From CAZLLV01 sp964560325 (lineage in GTDB: Bacteria > Acidobacteriota > Thermoanaerobaculia > Multivoradales > DATKCC01), in the NCBI GenBank assembly GCA_964560325.1, contig CAZLLV010000480.1:1-13712 (forward strand): a stretch of 13,712 bases of DNA. The letters run 5' to 3'. Shown here one piece after another: positions 6,808 through 13,660 of the stretch (position 1 is its first letter; the number at the start of each line of letters is the position of its first letter). A model generated the notes under the pieces. The model was not told the DNA's origin, did not search any database, and worked only from the letters and a program-made list of their open reading frames with translations. Both the position numbers and the translations under genes were made by a program.

Positions 6808-8043
6808 TTACTCGTACCGCAGCGCTTCGATCGGATCGAGGGCGGCGGCGCGGTGGGCGGGGTAGATGCCCGAGGAGAGGCCGACGGCGACCGCGACGCC
6901 GGTGGCGAGGAGGACGGCGCCCGGGGTGACCACCGTGTCCCAGCCGGCCCAGGCGGCCACGCCCCAGGCGAGGCCGACGCCGGCGGCGATGCCGGCGAGG
7001 CCGCCGAGCAGGCTGATGGTGAACGACTCGACCACGAACTGAAAGCGAATGTCGCTCTGGCGGGCGCCGACCGCCCGGCGTACGCCGATCTCGCGCGTGC
7101 GCTCGAGCACCGTGGCGAGCATGATGTTCATGATGCCGATGCCGCCGACCAGGAGCGAGATGCCGGCGATCGCCCCCATCACCAGGTTGAACAGGTTCTG
7201 CGTCCGCTGGGCCTGGGCGAGGAGCGCCTCGGGCACCACCAGCTCGTAGTCGCGGGCGCCGGAGTGGAGGCGGGAGAGGAGCCCGTCGATGGCGTCGGCG
7301 GTACGGCGCGCCGAGGCGTCGGGCGCGAGCCGCACCACGATCTCGTCGAGGGGTGCCGCGAGCGGGTCGTGCTCGAACTTGCGGCTGGCGGTCGTCACCG
7401 GCAGGAGGATCTGCCGGCCCGTGCCGGCGACCGACACGCCCTCGACGTCCCCGCCCGCGCCCGCCCCGGGCACCAGCACCCCCACCACGCGCAGCCAGAC
7501 GTCGTTGACCTTGAGCGGCTCCCCCACCGCCGGCCCGAAGCCGAAGAGATCGCGCCGCACCTCGTGTCCGATCACCGCCACCTGCCCGTGCTCCGCCTCG
7601 TCGGTCGGGTCGAGGAAGCGTCCCTCGGCGAGCTCCAGGTCGAGGAGCCCGGCGTGGCGGTGGGACACGCCGAAGACCTGGGCGTCGGTCTTGCCGCCGG
7701 CCGCCAGCACCTTGTAGGGCACGACCTCGATTCGCGGCGAGATCGCCTCGACCCCCGGCACCGCCGCCTCGATCGCGTCGGCGTCGCGAAACGAGACCCC
7801 GAGCGACTTCTTCCGCACCTCCTGGAGCTCGGTGCCGCCGAGGGAGACGTCGCGCACCAGAACGTTTCGCAGCCCGAGCCGCTCGATCATCGAGAGCGCC
7901 CGCCGCTCGGCGCCTTCGCCGATCGAGAGCATGGCGATCACCGCGCCGACCCCGAAGATCATCCCCAGCATGGTGAGAACGGAACGCAGCTTGTGCGAGC
8001 CGAGGCTACCGAGGGCGGAGCCGACCGCTTCGCGCGGGCTCAA
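6808..8043 (-). CDS. MacB/FtsX-type ABC transporter permease without ATPase domain
   Basis: A 411-residue permease of the type VII (MacB-like) ABC class, which transmits ATP-driven motion to the periplasm rather than moving substrate through the membrane. It has one transmembrane segment near the N-terminus (about 22-42), a large periplasmic MacB_PCD domain (about 45-280) and three C-terminal segments (284-309, 338-362, 373-393). The coupling motif ERTREIGVRRAVGARQSDI (314-332) and the terminal GIYPAHRAAALDPIEALRYE (392-411) are diagnostic. Unlike MacB it carries no nucleotide-binding domain, and no ATPase gene is in the window. The start is TTG at 8043, inside a TTGA overlap with the stop of the upstream adaptor gene, so translation is probably coupled. 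It is the last gene of the adaptor operon. Confidence 0.94.
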   Translation of the reverse strand: MSPREAVGSALGSLGSHKLRSVLTMLGMIFGVGAVIAMLSIGEGAERRALSMIERLGLRNVLVRDVSLGGTELQEVRKKSLGVSFRDADAIEAAVPGVEAISPRIEVVPYKVLAAGGKTDAQVFGVSHRHAGLLDLELAEGRFLDPTDEAEHGQVAVIGHEVRRDLFGFGPAVGEPLKVNDVWLRVVGVLVPGAGAGGDVEGVSVAGTGRQILLPVTTASRKFEHDPLAAPLDEIVVRLAPDASARRTADAIDGLLSRLHSGARDYELVVPEALLAQAQRTQNLFNLVMGAIAGISLLVGGIGIMNIMLATVLERTREIGVRRAVGARQSDIRFQFVVESFTISLLGGLAGIAAGVGLAWGVAAWAGWDTVVTPGAVLLATGVAVAVGLSSGIYPAHRAAALDPIEALRYE

Positions 8044-9347
8044 CGCCGGCCTCCACGGCCGAACGCGGCGGCCGGCGGCGCCTGGGCGGCGGGCGTGGGC
8101 TCGTCCTCCTCCTCCTCGGCTTCGCCCTCGCTCTCGGCCGGCGCGGTCGGATCGGCGAGGGCGACCGCGGCGCCGGCGTCGAGGTCACCGGTCACGACCA
8201 CCCGGCCGCGCCCCGCCGCGCCGACGGCGACCGGCACCGGCTCGAACCCGCCGCCCGCACGCCGGTAGACCACCGACTCCCCCTCCCGCTCGAAGACCGC
8301 CTGCCGCGGCACCGTGAGCGCGTCCTCCTGGCGTTCCAGGAGGATCTCGCTCCGCACCCGCTGCCCCGGCTTCATCACCTCCGGGTCGCTCTCGGCGAGT
8401 CGCAGCCGAACCGCGAAGTACTGGACCGGCGAGGCCGGGTGGCGGGGCTTGGCGATCGCGTCGACGTGGATCACCTCGGCGTCGTAGACGGTGCCCGGGT
8501 GCGCCTCCAGGTGGACCCGCGCCGGATCGCCCGGCGCGAGCCCTCCGGCGTCGGCCTCCAGCACGTACGCCTCGACCTCCATCTCGCCCAGGCGCGGCAG
8601 CTCGCCGATCGGGAGCGCCTGGAAGACCGTGTCGCCGACCCGTGGCTCCTGGCCGCGCCAGTCCCGCTGGTAGATGAAGTAGCCGTCGTGCGGGGCGCGG
8701 ACCTCGAGCGCGCCGAGAGTGCTCTCGGCCCGATCGACGTCGGTCGTGATCCGCCGCCGCTCGATCGCCAGGATCTCGCGGTCGGCCCGGGTCAGCACCT
8801 CCTCGCGCCGGGCGTCGTCCCGCGCCTGCTCGAGGCGTGCCTGCGCGAGCTCCTGGTCGATCCGCGACTCGAGGATCTCCGAGCGCGAGTAGATGAGGTC
8901 GTCCTTCGTCGCGAACTCCCGCGAGTGCTCAAGGTCCCGGCGGGCGAGCTCGGCGTCGCGCGACAGGTTCTCGATCCGGGTCTCCGCCTCGACCGCCTGC
9001 TTCTCGAGCCGCAGGTCGTTGCTCTCGAGATCGGCGCGCCGGTCGGCGAGGGTGATCTCGACCTCGGTCGGATCGAAGCGCACGGCGACGTCTCCCGCCG
9101 CGAGATAGCTCCCCTCCGGGGCGAGCCAGGCGATCCGGAGCCGGCCCGGCGTCTGGGGCGGCACACGGACGAGGGTCGAGCTCGCCGCCCGCAGGGCGCC
9201 GTCCGCGCTCACCCAGCGCTCGAAGTCCCCCCCTTCGACCGTGGCGACCGGGACCTGGTCCTCCGACCGGACGGGACCGAAGGCGAAGACGGCGGTGAGC
9301 GCCAGGAGGAGCGGCGCCAGCACCATCAGGACCGTGCGGCGCTTCAC
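8040..9347 (-). CDS. HlyD/MacA-type periplasmic adaptor, third of the operon
   Basis: A 435-residue membrane-fusion (periplasmic adaptor) protein bridging the permease and an outer-membrane channel. An N-terminal anchor or uncleaved signal lies at 6-24. The first lipoyl half is about 60-92 (RIAWLAPEGSYLAAGDVAV), followed by a long charged coiled-coil hairpin (about 95-213), the second lipoyl half (APHDGYFIYQRDWRGQEP, then RVGDTV, 218-241), beta-barrel (255-345) and membrane-proximal domain (EDALTVPRQAVFEREGESVV, 341-360, to about 398). It ends with an unusual acidic stretch (EGEAEEEEDEP, 408-418) and a Pro/Ala and Gly/Arg tail. The start is GTG at 9347 in a GTGA overlap with the upstream adaptor; the stop overlaps the permease TTG. 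The substrate is unknown. Confidence 0.92.
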   Translation of the reverse strand: MKRRTVLMVLAPLLLALTAVFAFGPVRSEDQVPVATVEGGDFERWVSADGALRAASSTLVRVPPQTPGRLRIAWLAPEGSYLAAGDVAVRFDPTEVEITLADRRADLESNDLRLEKQAVEAETRIENLSRDAELARRDLEHSREFATKDDLIYSRSEILESRIDQELAQARLEQARDDARREEVLTRADREILAIERRRITTDVDRAESTLGALEVRAPHDGYFIYQRDWRGQEPRVGDTVFQALPIGELPRLGEMEVEAYVLEADAGGLAPGDPARVHLEAHPGTVYDAEVIHVDAIAKPRHPASPVQYFAVRLRLAESDPEVMKPGQRVRSEILLERQEDALTVPRQAVFEREGESVVYRRAGGGFEPVPVAVGAAGRGRVVVTGDLDAGAAVALADPTAPAESEGEAEEEEDEPTPAAQAPPAAAFGRGGRR

Positions 9348-10627
9348 GGGGCCGCCTCCCCGGCCCGGCCCTTCCCGGCTTCTCCGGGCGGCATGCCGAG
9401 CGCCACCCGGTCGCCGGGGGCGAGGCCGCGCACCACCTCGATCGACTCGGCGTTGCGCCGGCCGAGCTCGGGCTCGACGACCTCGTAGCCGAAGGCCGTG
9501 CGGCGGTAGATCCGGGGACCGTCCGCGGTCGCGGTGACGGCGGCGGCGGGCACCAGGACCGCGTCCTTCGAGCGGTCGGTCTCGATCCGCCCGCGCAAGC
9601 GCATCCCCGGGCGCATGAAATCCCCTTCGACGCGGTCGAGCGCGATCTCCACCGTCACCACCTTCACCGGATCGACCGGCGAGCGGGGCTGGACGGTGCG
9701 GCCGATCTGCGAGACGGTTCCGGCGATCTCCCGGTCGGGGTGCGCGTCGAGGCGAAGGACGACCGGCTGGCCGACGGCGACCGCGCCGACGTCCGCCTCG
9801 TCGATCGCTCCCTCGGCGCGGAGCTGATCGAGGTCGGGGATCTGGAGGACCTGCGAGCCGCGCCAGACCGTGTCGCCGACCTTCGGCTTCTCGTCCTGCC
9901 AGCTCGCCACGTAGATCACGATCCCGTCGCGCGGGGCGGCGATCCGCATGCGCGCGATCTGCTCCTCGATCTCGCGCACGCCGGAGGCCGCCCGCGCCCG
10001 CCGCTCGACCAGCGTTCCGATCTCGGCCTCCGTCTGCCGATCGAGAAGCTCGATCCGCTCTCCCAGGGAGGCGATCTCGCGCTCCGCCAGGTCGCGGTCG
10101 ATGCGCTGGATCGCGAGCTCCTTGGCCGCGACCAGATCCTCGGGCACCTCGAGCTCCAGCTCGGCCTTGCGCAGCCGCGCGCGCGCCTCGGCGAGCTGGA
10201 TGCCGAGCTCGGAGCGGCGCTTGGCGAGATCGGTCCGGCGCTTCTCGATCTCCGTATCCGCCGAGTCGCGGTCGGCGAGCCGCTCCTGGAGCCGCTCCTC
10301 GAGCTCGGTCGTGTCGAAGGCGACCACCGGCTGGCCGGCCCGGACCGAGGCGCCCTCGGGAGCGAGCATCGCGATGCGGAGGTCGCGCACCCGGCGCACG
10401 TGCGGCGCCGTGATCGTGGCCGCGTCGATCGCCGCCAGCTCGCCGGTCACCTCGACACCGAGCACCAGGTCGCCCCGCTCGGCGCTCGCCCACTGCTGGT
10501 CGTCCCCCAGCTCGCCGGCGCGGGCCGAGAGCAGCCAGCCGCCGCCGAGGACGGCGATCAGCGCCAGCGCACCGAGCCAGGCGAGCGGGCGGCGCCGGAG
10601 CGGCGTCGTGCGGCCGTCGGCGCTCAT
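9344..10627 (-). CDS. HlyD/MacA-type periplasmic adaptor, second of the operon
   Basis: A 427-residue periplasmic adaptor with a single N-terminal transmembrane anchor (about 15-34). The domain order is standard: first lipoyl half with LRIAMLAPEGASVRAGQPVV (83-102), a coiled-coil hairpin (about 106-228), second lipoyl half (APRDGIVIYVASWQDEKPKV, then GDTVW, 231-255), beta-barrel (265-350) and membrane-proximal domain (KDAVLVPAAAVTA, 354-366, to the repeat-like GLAPGDRVALG at 401-411). It resembles the next adaptor over its whole length, including the LAPEG and GDTV positions, so the two arose by tandem duplication. The start is ATG at 10627 in an ATGA overlap with the lipoprotein adaptor; the stop overlaps the next GTG. 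It likely assembles with the permease at 6808-8043; the substrate cannot be told. Confidence 0.92.
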   Translation of the reverse strand: MSADGRTTPLRRRPLAWLGALALIAVLGGGWLLSARAGELGDDQQWASAERGDLVLGVEVTGELAAIDAATITAPHVRRVRDLRIAMLAPEGASVRAGQPVVAFDTTELEERLQERLADRDSADTEIEKRRTDLAKRRSELGIQLAEARARLRKAELELEVPEDLVAAKELAIQRIDRDLAEREIASLGERIELLDRQTEAEIGTLVERRARAASGVREIEEQIARMRIAAPRDGIVIYVASWQDEKPKVGDTVWRGSQVLQIPDLDQLRAEGAIDEADVGAVAVGQPVVLRLDAHPDREIAGTVSQIGRTVQPRSPVDPVKVVTVEIALDRVEGDFMRPGMRLRGRIETDRSKDAVLVPAAAVTATADGPRIYRRTAFGYEVVEPELGRRNAESIEVVRGLAPGDRVALGMPPGEAGKGRAGEAAP

Positions 10628-11736
10628 CGGGCGCCTCCGGCCGAGGCCGCCGGGCCGGCGATCACCTCGATCCGCGCCGCCCTGCCGGGAATCAGCCGGG
10701 CGCGGGTGGCCTCGTCCAGCGTTTCGCGCTCGATCAGCGTGCGGAAGAAGCGCCGCGTCGACATCCCCTCCTCTTCCTGGGCGACCGGGGCGATCTCGCG
10801 CACGGTGCCGCGGAAGGTCTCGTCCGGATAGGCGTCGAGCGAGACGATCGCCGGCATGCCGGGGGAGATGTCACCGTCGTCCACGTCGGGCAGCCGGGCC
10901 TCGACGACGAGCGACGCCAGGTCGGGCAGCGTGGCGAGGGTGAGGCCCACCCAGACCGTGTCGCCGACCTGGAGCTTGCGACCGTGCCAGGGGTGGGTGC
11001 CGCGCAGGAAGACGCCGTCGACCGGGGCCACGATCCGGAGCTCGTCGATCGCGCCGCGGGAGGTTTCGATCTCGCGCCGGGCCTTGCGGATCTCGATCTC
11101 GAGCACCTCCAGGTCGGCGGCGGAGGCCCGGCGGTAGGCCTGGAGGTCGGCGCGCGCCTTGTCGAGCTCGATCTCCGCGCGGGCGCGGGCGAGTTGCCGC
11201 TCCTCCAGCTCCTGCCGCGGCACGATGCCGTCGGGGACCTCGGCCTCGAGCTCCGCCTTCGCGACCTCCGCCTCCCGGCGCACCACTTCGAGCTCCTTCT
11301 GGCGCGTCTCCCCGAGCGTCTCGGCCCGGCGGCGCTCGAGCTCGGCGACCTGCTCGGCGAGGGCGGTCTCCAGGTTCTCGAGCTCGTTGGCGAAGTTGGA
11401 GTCGTCGAGCTCGACCACGGTCTCCCCGGCGCGCACCGCGGCGCCGTCCTCGGCGAGCGAGCGGAGGTCGAGCTGCCAGGTCGGCGTGCGCGGGACCTGG
11501 AGATGGACGGCGCGGGCGGCTTCGAGCGAGCCGGTGAGGAGGACCCGGTGTTCGAGCGGCTCTTCGTGGGCGATGCGCTCGGCGGCGGGGGCGGGTGGCG
11601 CGGCGGAGGCCGCCTCGGATCGCCCGGTCGCGGAGGCGTCGGCGCCGCCGCAGCCGGCGAAGGCGGCGACGAGGGCGAGGAGTCCTGCCGCGCGGGCCGC
11701 GCGGGTGGGGGCGAGGGTGTGGAGGAGATCGGACAT
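10624..11736 (-). CDS. Lipoprotein periplasmic adaptor (HlyD family), first of the operon
   Basis: A 370-residue adaptor predicted to be a lipoprotein: charged N-terminus, hydrophobic segment (16-27) and lipobox AAFAG-C with Cys29 as the lipidation site. After an Ala/Pro linker come the first lipoyl half (DLRSLAEDGAAVRAGETVVE, 90-109), a long coiled-coil hairpin (about 113-232), the second lipoyl half (APVDGVFLRGTHPWHGRKLQ, then VGDTVW, 237-262) and a beta-barrel (about 275-360). It ends there, so it lacks the membrane-proximal domain that the other two adaptors have. I chose the ATG at 11736 because it gives a proper lipoprotein signal; the open frame extends 40 codons further upstream with no signal-like character. 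No strong Shine-Dalgarno sequence precedes it. The stop overlaps the next gene (ATGA). This is the first gene of the four-gene operon. Confidence 0.88.
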   Translation of the reverse strand: MSDLLHTLAPTRAARAAGLLALVAAFAGCGGADASATGRSEAASAAPPAPAAERIAHEEPLEHRVLLTGSLEAARAVHLQVPRTPTWQLDLRSLAEDGAAVRAGETVVELDDSNFANELENLETALAEQVAELERRRAETLGETRQKELEVVRREAEVAKAELEAEVPDGIVPRQELEERQLARARAEIELDKARADLQAYRRASAADLEVLEIEIRKARREIETSRGAIDELRIVAPVDGVFLRGTHPWHGRKLQVGDTVWVGLTLATLPDLASLVVEARLPDVDDGDISPGMPAIVSLDAYPDETFRGTVREIAPVAQEEEGMSTRRFFRTLIERETLDEATRARLIPGRAARIEVIAGPAASAGGAR

Positions 11737-11895
11737 CCGGAGGTGTTTACGGAGCGGCGGGACCAACGTTCCCGTCGTGCATCGATTCGCGCTCATTCCA
11801 AGCAACGCGAAAAGACGCACGCGGTCTTCCCACCTCTCCCCTCCGGTGCGGCGCACGGCCGGAGGCGCGACTGCGCGCCCCGGCCTGGTGCCCGG
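11737..11895 (-). promoter_or_regulatory. Spacer between lemA and the adaptor operon
   Basis: These 159 bases must end the lemA transcript and probably start the adaptor operon. Besides the strong hairpin listed separately, a weaker one (GAAGAC ... GTCTTT, about 11812-11829, 7-base loop) is followed on the minus strand by a short T run. No convincing -35/-10 pair was found for the operon, so read-through from lemA remains possible. Confidence 0.3.
11857..11885 (-). terminator. GC-rich hairpin downstream of lemA
   Basis: GGCCGG-A-GGCGCG pairs with CGCGCC-CCGGCC across an ACTG loop: 12 base pairs with one bulged base. It begins about 11 bases after the lemA stop codon in the direction of transcription. 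There is no U-tract directly after it, so it may be a pausing or RNA-stabilising structure rather than an intrinsic terminator. Confidence 0.45.
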
Positions 11896-12525
11896 TCACT
11901 CTCCGAAGTCGAACTCGACTTCGGGGGCCTCTTCGGCGCCCGCTTCGGATTCGAAGTAGGCCTTCTCTTCGAAGGGCCAGCCGAGGAGCGAGACGACGAC
12001 GTTGGCGGGGAAGCGTTTGATGCGGCTGTTGAAGTCACGGGCGACTTCGTTGTAGCGGCGTCTTTCGACGGCGATGCGGTTTTCGGTGACTTCGAGCTGG
12101 AACATGAGGTCCTGGAAGGCCTGGGTGGAGCGAATCTCGGGGTAGCGCTCGACGACGACGAGGAGGCGGGAGAGGGCGGAGGAGAGGGCGTCTTGGGCCT
12201 GTTCGAACTGTTGGAAGGCGCCGGGGTTTTCGAGGACTTCGGGGGTGACGTTCATCTGGCCGACGCGGGCGCGGGCTTCGACGACGGCTTCGAGGGTGCC
12301 GCGTTCGAAGTCGGCGGAGCCGCGGACGGTGCGGACGAGGTTGGGGATGAGGTCGGCGCGGCGCTGGTAGGTGTTTTCGACCTGGGCCCACTGGGCGATG
12401 ACGGTCTGTTCGGAGTCGACGAGGCCGTTGTACATGCCGACGCCCCAGCATCCTCCGACGCCGACGATGAGCAGGAGCGCGGCGACGGCGGCTCCGAGAC
12501 AACCCAACCCTCTGGACATGGCCAT
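11896..12525 (-). CDS. lemA: LemA family protein
   Basis: A 209-residue LemA-family membrane protein, close to the usual length. The N-terminal hydrophobic segment is about 8-30, with a possible lipobox (VGG-C26) that would make it a lipoprotein rather than a simple anchored protein. The helical LemA domain follows with its hallmark blocks: QRRADLIPNLVRTV (54-67), YPEIRSTQAFQDLMFQLEVT (128-147), ENRIAVERRRYNEVARDFNS (148-167) and FPANVV (172-177). The C-terminus is acidic (EAPEVEFDFGE). The function of LemA is poorly defined; many genomes place it beside a TPM-domain (YgcG) gene, which is absent here. The ATG at 12525 is supported by GAGGGAG six bases upstream; a second ATG two codons later is less well placed. 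A TACAAT -10-like box lies about 50 bases upstream. Confidence 0.95.
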   Translation of the reverse strand: MAMSRGLGCLGAAVAALLLIVGVGGCWGVGMYNGLVDSEQTVIAQWAQVENTYQRRADLIPNLVRTVRGSADFERGTLEAVVEARARVGQMNVTPEVLENPGAFQQFEQAQDALSSALSRLLVVVERYPEIRSTQAFQDLMFQLEVTENRIAVERRRYNEVARDFNSRIKRFPANVVVSLLGWPFEEKAYFESEAGAEEAPEVEFDFGE

Positions 12526-12573
12526 GCGATGCTCCCTCTCTCGACGTTTTGACGGGTCCGTTCCGGTGCGAGG

Positions 12574-12579
12574 ATTGTA
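12574..12579 (-). promoter_or_regulatory. Candidate -10 box (TACAAT) for lemA
   Basis: TACAAT on the minus strand lies about 49 bases upstream of the lemA ATG in otherwise GC-rich DNA and differs from the sigma-70 consensus by one base. No good -35 hexamer is seen 16-18 bases further upstream. Confidence 0.35.
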
Positions 12580-12604
12580 GCGCGGGTGGTGAGTGGCCGG
12601 ACTT

Positions 12605-12644
12605 CTTTGTCACCCTGAGCGCCAGCGAAGGGTCTGGGCGGGGG
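12605..12644 (+). repeat. REP-like extragenic element, copy 1
   Basis: Forty bases reading CTTTGTCACCCTGAGCG, then CCAGCGAAGGGTCTGGGCGG and a G run. The reverse complement matches the element at 13113-13176 at both ends: the CCCCCGCCCAGA-CCTTCGC end and the TGACAAAG end. Elements of this flavour (CCTGAGCG...GCGAAGG) are widespread between genes in many high-GC bacterial genomes. This copy is 24 bases shorter than the other. Confidence 0.7.
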
Positions 12645-12922
12645 GACGGTGGTCGACCGGGACGGGGCGAGGGGCTCCCGCCCGGTCGTCGGCTGCGGAG
12701 CCCGCTCCGGGGTGGGCTTGCCCGGCGGAGGGGCGTGCCTCCGACTCACCGCCGGTGCCCTGCGACCGCCGGGACCCTGGTCGAGCGGTGAGGACTTCGA
12801 GAATGGCCGGTGATCTCCGGCCGGCAACGTCTCCGGAACCGTTCGTCCACCCGGGCCCGGCAAGGCGGGCGCCTCCGCCGAGCGCCGGCTCGGGACCCCT
12901 CGCCCCGTCCCTCCGGGGTTGC
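12645..12922 (+). repeat. Large inverted repeat, copy A
   Basis: This copy is matched in inverted orientation by 13376 to about 13660. Two blocks are almost identical: 12751-12800 against 13500-13549 (48 of 50 bases by eye) and 12841-12904 against 13396-13459 (63 of 64). Between them lies a 40-base interval of equal length in both copies, of which the first 26 bases (12801-12826) are largely unrelated to those of copy B. The left flank (12661-12750) also aligns, more weakly. It is followed by a run of ten G (12940-12949). It shows no plausible protein product. Confidence 0.8.
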
Positions 12923-12949
12923 CTCCGGCGAGCCGGTGAGGGGGGGGGG

Positions 12950-13060
12950 CTAGTTCGTGACGAGGTCGGCGGTAGGACGCGAGCCGGCGCCCAACCCCGG
13001 CTCGCTGATCAGGGCTCCATAGATCGTCAGGTTTTCCAAAGCGACCCAGCGGCGAGACAT
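12950..13060 (-). CDS. Possible small protein of 36 residues (doubtful)
   Basis: A short frame from ATG (13060) to TAG (12950) begins MSRRWVALENLTIYGALIS and ends PTADLVTN. A GGGGG lies seven bases upstream as a possible ribosome site. Codon composition is less GC-extreme than the flanking repeats, which is why I list it. It has no signal peptide or membrane segment, and I do not recognise a family. A 9-bp hairpin (12979-13005) lies inside it, so it may equally be structured intergenic DNA. It sits between two repeat elements. Confidence 0.2.
   Translation of the reverse strand: MSRRWVALENLTIYGALISEPGLGAGSRPTADLVTN
12979..13005. other. Perfect 9-bp hairpin in the repeat region
   Basis: GCGAGCCGG (12979-12987) pairs with CCGGCTCGC (12997-13005) across a 9-base loop. 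It lies inside the doubtful 36-codon frame and has no adjoining U-tract on either strand; a GTTTTC follows about 25 bases later on the plus strand. Its role is unknown. Confidence 0.5.
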
Positions 13061-13112
13061 CCGTTAACCCCCGTGCCCCGAAGGTGGAGGGTCTGGGGCT
13101 CCGCTTCTCCGA

Positions 13113-13176
13113 CCCCCGCCCAGATCCTTCGCGTGCGCTCCCTTCGGCTTCGCTCAGGGCAGGCAGGATGACAAAG
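13113..13176 (-). repeat. REP-like extragenic element, copy 2 (inverted)
   Basis: Sixty-four bases with CCCCCGCCCAGATCCTTCGC at the left end and GGCAGGATGACAAAG at the right, inverted relative to the copy at 12605-12644. It includes 24 extra internal bases around CTCCCTTCGGCTTCGCTC. This is the long form commonly seen between genes in high-GC genomes. The sequence on its left (13065-13112) is probably part of the same repeat unit. Confidence 0.7.
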
Positions 13177-13375
13177 GGGGCCTGGTGCAATGAGAGAGCC
13201 GTGTCTGGTCAGCGCCGGTTCTGCGAGCCACGGTGCGGAAAGCCGCTCGTCCACAGCGCTCGACCTCCTAACGCCGACCACGGCGGAGCGCAGCGACCGC
13301 CCGACACCTCACCCGTCCATCCACCCCGACGTCGAGGGTCCACCCCGAGCGCCCCCGGCCCGGACCCGCGGCCTC
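13177..13375. other. Intergenic stretch with no recognised feature
   Basis: About 200 GC-rich bases between the second REP-like element and inverted repeat copy B. I see no gene, RNA or motif that I can support. Confidence 0.5.
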
Positions 13376-13660
13376 GCCACCCCCGGTAGGGCCTGGGCGA
13401 GGGGTCCCGAGCCGGCGCTCGGAGGAGGCGCCCGCCTTGCCGGGCCCGGGTGGACGAACGCTGCCGGAGGCGTGAGAGGTGGCCGACCTCGAACCCCGGT
13501 CGAAGTCCGCACCGCTCGACCAGGGTCCCGGCGGTCGCAGGGCACTGGCGGTGCACCGAAGGTACGCCCACCCCCCCCGCCAGCCCACCCCGAAGCGGGC
13601 GCCGCAGCCCGCCACCCGGCGGGGGCCCCCCCCCCAGGCCCCGCCCCGGGCCCACCCCAC
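13376..13660 (-). repeat. Large inverted repeat, copy B
   Basis: The inverted partner of 12645-12922. Its two strong cores lie at 13396-13459 and 13500-13549. The interval between them (13460-13499) has the same 40-base length as in copy A but differs over 13474-13499. Beyond 13561 the match weakens and most differences are changes to C (G on the repeat strand), in line with declining sequence quality. The repeat probably continues to the end of the window, where the partner of the first REP-like element would be expected. Confidence 0.75.

Noticed and set aside
9348..10493. Minus-strand frame extending the third adaptor upstream by 382 codons
   Set aside because: The extension is an out-of-register reading of the second adaptor gene; the GTG in the GTGA overlap gives a proper adaptor N-terminus.
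11737..11856. Upstream 40-codon extension of the lipoprotein adaptor
   Set aside because: Using it would bury the lipoprotein signal inside the protein; the ATG at 11736 places the signal correctly.
12593..13171. 192-codon plus-strand frame across the repeat region
   Set aside because: It consists of translated REP-like and repeat sequence. Both repeat copies give the same phrases only because the DNA is repeated, and it crosses several unrelated elements.
12605..13660. Repeat region as a CRISPR array
   Set aside because: Repeats are few, long, inverted and unevenly spaced; there are no short direct repeats with spacers and no cas genes.
12645..13660. Inverted repeats as the ends of an insertion sequence or transposon
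   Set aside because: No transposase-like frame lies between them, the ends do not define a clean element, and no target duplication is visible.
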